From: Lachnospiraceae bacterium UBA3821
GTDB lineage: Bacteria > Bacillota > Clostridia > Lachnospirales > Lachnospiraceae
Direction: 5' to 3'
DNA: 8,111 bases
Assembly: GCA_002368865.1 (NCBI GenBank)
Contig: DFDT01000045.1
Coordinates: 1-8,111 of the forward strand
The notes under the pieces were generated by a model. The model saw nothing but the letters and a program-made list of their open reading frames with translations. It did no database searches and had not been told where the DNA came from. Shown here piece by piece: positions 5,452 through 8,111 of the stretch (the first letter of the stretch is position 1; each line of letters opens with the position of its first letter). The translations under genes were made by a program, and so were the position numbers.

Positions 5452-6591
5452 ATGCGTTGCGAAAAAGGCGGGAACATAATTGATGATAATGCAAGAAATT
5501 ATCCGATTTGCAAAGAAGAGCATTTACCAATGCCGCTTCGAAAACCAGGCGGTAAACCATTTCGCGAAAAGGTGTGTGCTTCTATTAGGATGATACTTGA
5601 ACGCTTTTTTGCGTATCTTAACAGACTGCACTTTGTAAAATTTATTAGGTACCAATATGAAGAAAAACATATAGTGACATTAATTTTTAATACTTTCCCT
5701 ATTTTCCTCTTTCTGGCCTTTGGGATTTTGTTAATTATTTTCAGCATTTGCACAGGTATTGCAGCAGTATTTTCCGGCGGATCTTTTTGTTATGGCGATG
5801 AAGTAATCTATTGTAAAGATATTTTTAATGGAATTGGAAGCGGCATAGTATGCTTTCTCTGCGCCTTTGCCATTTTGCTTTTAAAAAACCATCAATTAAA
5901 TTCAGGACAAAAAACACTAAGAAAAACATTAGATGCTTATGAAATTGAAAGGGAAGAACATATAGATCAGTATAAAGTGCCGACAGAAAGAATCATAGAA
6001 ATAGCAAGGTCGGAAGGAATGAAATTGCCGGAAACCATAAATATATACCTGTTCAACTCGGAATATCCACAGATATACGCGATAGGGATGAATACCATCA
6101 TTCTGTCTACGGGGATGGATAATATAAAAGAGGACATGTTTGAAGCAATGGTTCGAACAGAATTATATAAAATTGAGCATATGTATCCGGATTATATGCT
6201 TCTGATTTATGAAGGAAGCTTTGTCGTGCTTGCCATTTCGTTTTTCGTACTGTTATTCACAGGGATAACAATGAAGTATGGGGATCATAGAAAAAGATTA
6301 TTCGGTTTATCAGAAAGTGTAGAGGCAGCATATTATCATTACCTGACAATAGCAGTGGCGATAATCTGGATAGGATTAATGTATAAGTTATTCATGAGAG
6401 GTGTAAAAAAAGATATTCTAAAAGCGGATCAATATGTCGCTTCTTGTGGATTTGGGGAGGCACAGTGCTCGTATATTGACAACTTCCGTCAACAGGATTT
6501 TCGAGGTGAACTGCTTCAGATCGGATATCCTTCACCTGACAAGAGAATTGCCGCTCTTCAGGCAGCGGGAGTAAACTATTATAGGGTATAA
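5452..6591 (+). CDS. Membrane protein with M48/HtpX-like fold lacking zinc ligands (probable pseudoprotease)
   Basis: This 379-residue protein has about four membrane helices (roughly 75-107, 125-145, 249-271, 297-314). Between and after them it follows the M48 metalloprotease layout: a helix and strand (RIIEIARSEGMKLPETINIYL, by parts, 180-200), IILSTGM (216-222, compare VVTTGL), then the position of the HExxH helix, then KADQYVASCGFGEA (324-337, compare ExxADxxA..LGYG), and finally YPSPDKRIAAL (359-369, compare HPxxxxRIAAL). At the active site HExxH is replaced by Thr236-Glu237-Leu-Tyr-Lys240, and the third ligand Glu is Ile322. Zinc catalysis is therefore not expected. It may be a binding or regulatory pseudoprotease. 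Codons are rich in ATA, TTA and AGA, unlike the neighbouring genes, hinting at separate origin. An AGGAGG site (5436-5441) supports the ATG. No close functional partner is visible. Confidence 0.65.
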   Translation: MRCEKGGNIIDDNARNYPICKEEHLPMPLRKPGGKPFREKVCASIRMILERFFAYLNRLHFVKFIRYQYEEKHIVTLIFNTFPIFLFLAFGILLIIFSICTGIAAVFSGGSFCYGDEVIYCKDIFNGIGSGIVCFLCAFAILLLKNHQLNSGQKTLRKTLDAYEIEREEHIDQYKVPTERIIEIARSEGMKLPETINIYLFNSEYPQIYAIGMNTIILSTGMDNIKEDMFEAMVRTELYKIEHMYPDYMLLIYEGSFVVLAISFFVLLFTGITMKYGDHRKRLFGLSESVEAAYYHYLTIAVAIIWIGLMYKLFMRGVKKDILKADQYVASCGFGEAQCSYIDNFRQQDFRGELLQIGYPSPDKRIAALQAAGVNYYRV

Positions 6592-6638
6592 ACGTTTCAT
6601 GGTCACACCCGGGTCAGGGTGTGACCATGAAACGTTTA
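6589..6638. repeat. Perfect 22-bp inverted repeat spanning a stop codon
   Basis: Positions 6589-6610 are the exact reverse complement of 6617-6638, separated by the six-base spacer GGGTCA. The left arm contains the TAA stop codon of the membrane protein (6589-6591). Each arm contains the palindrome AAACGTTT. There is no T run right after the right arm, so ordinary intrinsic termination is not well supported, though the hairpin would be very stable in RNA and could cruciform in DNA. It may be a message-end stabiliser, a mobile-repeat remnant or a protein-binding site. Confidence 0.9.
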
Positions 6639-6960
6639 AATACCTGCAGGGTTGCACCAATGTCCCTTTTTTTACCTATAACATGTCGTTTTTTGGTACA
6701 ATTGAGATATCAGGTCTGAAGTACTTTAAAGCAGTGTCGGGGATTAAAGCAGCGCCGGGGATTGCTTATGCAATTCTCATGCTGAGATGCTCCGCTCAAA
6801 GCACAGAAGTTGAAAGGTGAGATATGTCTGATTCTGGGCGCGTCTTGAAATATTGTTCACAGTCCTTAAGGCTGGCTGTCTGACGATTACGAGCTCAGAA
6901 GCACCCGAATTAGATGATGACAATGAGCTGCCTCTGAATAAAGGGGTGGATCAACCAATG
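6639..6960. other. Intergenic stretch with no convincing gene
   Basis: A 73-codon frame from an ATG inside the inverted repeat (6599-6820) lacks a ribosome binding site and resembles no family, so I do not call it a gene. The stretch includes an 18-base tandem repeat (6726-6761) and weak promoter-like pieces, namely TTGCAC at 6652-6657 with TATAAC at 6677-6682 (19-base spacing) and TACAAT at 6697-6702. I see no PerR-type palindrome (TTATAATnATTATAA) that would explain control of the peroxide genes downstream. Confidence 0.5.
6726..6761 (+). repeat. 18-bp tandem duplication
   Basis: TTAAAGCAGTGTCGGGGA (6726-6743) is followed directly by TTAAAGCAGCGCCGGGGA (6744-6761). The two units differ at 2 of 18 bases, both T-to-C, and a third partial start (TT) follows. 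The unit length is a multiple of three but lies in DNA without a supported gene. It could be a replication slippage product or a duplicated binding site in the leader of the peroxiredoxin gene. Confidence 0.6.
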
Positions 6961-6973
6961 GAGGAATCAGAAT

Positions 6974-7429
6974 ATGCTGGAAATCGGAACCAAAGCCCCG
7001 GACTTTACGCTGCCGGATCAGAATGGAGAAATGAGGAGCCTTGCAGATTACAAGGGGCAGAAGGTGATCCTGTATTTCTACCCGAAAGACATGACTGCCG
7101 GATGCACGAAGCAGGCCTGCGCCTTTGGCGAGCTTTATCCGCAGTTCCGGGAGAAGGGCGCGGTTGTGCTTGGCGTCAGCAAGGACAGTGTTGCGTCCCA
7201 CAAGAAATTCGAAGAGAAATATGGCCTGCCGTTTACCCTCCTTTCCGACCCGGAGAAGGAAGTAATTCAGGCCTATGATGTCTGGAAAGAAAAAAAGAAC
7301 TACGGCAAGGTCTCCATGGGTGTTATCCGGACAACATACCTGATCGACGAGAACGGAATCATCGAGAAAGCATTTGGTAAAGTGAAGGCTGCCGACAATG
7401 CGGCGCAGATGCTGGGGGAACTGTCGTGA
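6974..7429 (+). CDS. bcp: BCP-type thiol peroxidase (peroxiredoxin)
   Basis: This 151-residue cytoplasmic enzyme reduces hydrogen peroxide and organic hydroperoxides using thiol electrons, usually from thioredoxin. The thioredoxin-fold start APDFTLPDQNG (8-18) leads into the peroxiredoxin active site PKDMTAGC (37-44), which has the PxxxTxxC pattern with peroxidatic Cys44. Cys49, five residues on, matches the resolving cysteine of atypical two-cysteine BCP proteins. Arg119 in GVIRTTYLID fits the conserved active-site arginine. The length is normal for the family. A GGAGG site (6960-6964) supports the ATG. Its stop codon overlaps the start of the yaaA-type gene, so the two are probably co-transcribed and translationally coupled as a peroxide defence unit. 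Confidence 0.93.
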   Translation: MLEIGTKAPDFTLPDQNGEMRSLADYKGQKVILYFYPKDMTAGCTKQACAFGELYPQFREKGAVVLGVSKDSVASHKKFEEKYGLPFTLLSDPEKEVIQAYDVWKEKKNYGKVSMGVIRTTYLIDENGIIEKAFGKVKAADNAAQMLGELS

Positions 7430-8111
7430 AGATCATCATATCCCCGGCAAAGCAGATGCGGGTAGATACAGAAACCTTTCACTGCACGGACCTTCCGGTC
7501 TTTATGGAGAAAACAGAAGTTCTGAAAGACTGGATCAGTGGTCTGACATATGAGCAGCAGAAAACTCTCTGGGTCTGCAATGACAAGATCGCCCGGCAGA
7601 ACGCCGAGCGGTTTGCACATATGAATCTGCGAAAGAACCTGACGCCGGCGCTCCTGGCCTATGACGGCATCCAGTACACATATATGGCGCCGGCGGTCTT
7701 TGAGGACGGCCAGTATGAGTATGTGCAGGATCATCTGCGGATCCTGTCGGCTTTTTATGGTGTGGTAAAACCGATGGACGGCGTTGTGCCATACCGTTTG
7801 GAAATGCAGGCGAAGGCGGCGGTTGCCGGGCATAAGAACCTGTATGATTTCTGGGGCGATGACCTGTATCGTGAAGTTCTTGATGACAGCCGGATCATCG
7901 TCAACCTGGCTTCAAAAGAATATGCAAAATGCATCCAGAAGTACCTGCAGCCGGAGGATCTTTTCATCACATGTATTTTCGGCGAAGCGAATGGCAGCAA
8001 AGTTGTTCAAAAGGGTGTGTATGCCAAGATGGCCCGAGGCGAGATGGTCCGCTTCATGGCCGGAATTCATGCAGAGGAACCGGAACAGATGAAGGATTTC
8101 AACTGGAGCGG
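7426..8111 (+). CDS. yaaA: YaaA-family peroxide stress protein (partial, runs off the window)
   Basis: The GTG start overlaps the stop codon of the peroxiredoxin gene in the four bases GTGA (7426-7429), and about 228 codons are visible before the window ends. Family members are about 250-260 residues, so roughly the last 25-30 are missing. Signature segments are the N-terminal KIIISPAKQM (2-11), ILSAFYGVVKPMD (106-118), PYRLEM (122-127), LYDFWGDDL (139-147), VNLASKEY (159-166) and AKMARGEM (200-207). YaaA (DUF328) proteins in Escherichia coli are linked to lowering free iron and limiting peroxide-driven DNA damage, with a DNA-binding fold reported. The neighbouring peroxidase fits this. No frameshift is seen in the visible part. 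An in-frame ATG lies a few codons in, but the conserved ISPAK start argues for GTG. Confidence 0.92.
   Translation, partial: MKIIISPAKQMRVDTETFHCTDLPVFMEKTEVLKDWISGLTYEQQKTLWVCNDKIARQNAERFAHMNLRKNLTPALLAYDGIQYTYMAPAVFEDGQYEYVQDHLRILSAFYGVVKPMDGVVPYRLEMQAKAAVAGHKNLYDFWGDDLYREVLDDSRIIVNLASKEYAKCIQKYLQPEDLFITCIFGEANGSKVVQKGVYAKMARGEMVRFMAGIHAEEPEQMKDFNWS

Noticed and set aside
6599..6820. 73-codon forward frame starting inside the inverted repeat
   Set aside because: Its ATG is formed by the hairpin arm, there is no ribosome binding site, and the product includes a tandem repeat and no recognisable fold.
6853..7278. Forward frame of 141 codons overlapping the peroxiredoxin gene
   Set aside because: It is in another frame over a clear peroxiredoxin, with no family similarity and no ribosome binding site of its own.
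7300..7833. Minus-strand frame of about 177 codons across the peroxiredoxin-yaaA junction
   Set aside because: It is antisense to two recognised genes and shows no domain; it is a shadow frame.

Overview
The window reads like chromosomal DNA of a low-to-mid GC Gram-positive bacterium, most likely an anaerobic member of the Clostridia (Lachnospiraceae-like). This is inferred from strong AGGAGG-type ribosome binding sites, TTG and GTG starts, hairpin-plus-U-run terminators and the protein styles; no species-level marker is present. All convincing genes lie on the + strand.

Positions 1-434 hold no complete gene. They contain two copies of a small hairpin-forming repeat, an intrinsic terminator (121-173), a short stretch resembling the 5' end of a lysine riboswitch (222-244), a probable extended -10 promoter (301-329) and a second intrinsic terminator (362-387). 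That second terminator lies in the leader of the first gene, so it may act as an attenuator.

Positions 435-5178 carry a compact four-gene cluster, apparently one operon: an alpha/beta-hydrolase esterase with an N-terminal cadherin-like beta-sandwich, a stand-alone NRPS-type condensation-domain protein, a discrete acyl carrier protein, and an acyl-AMP ligase. A strong terminator (5270-5313) closes it. The natural reading is that the ligase activates a carboxylic acid and loads it onto the carrier protein, the condensation protein transfers the acyl group to an amine or alcohol acceptor, and the hydrolase releases, edits or removes the product. The product is unknown. No phosphopantetheinyl transferase, amino-acid-selecting module or exporter is present. 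The terminators at 121-173 and 5270-5313 are diverged copies of one element and frame the cluster.

Positions 5452-6591 encode an AT-rich, four-helix membrane protein. It aligns by motif to the M48/HtpX metalloprotease fold but has lost all three zinc ligands, so it is probably a pseudoprotease. Its stop codon is embedded in a perfect 22-bp inverted repeat (6589-6638), followed by about 335 bp with no convincing gene.

Positions 6974-8111 carry a peroxide-defence pair: a BCP-type peroxiredoxin and, overlapping it by four bases, a YaaA-family peroxide stress protein that runs off the window.
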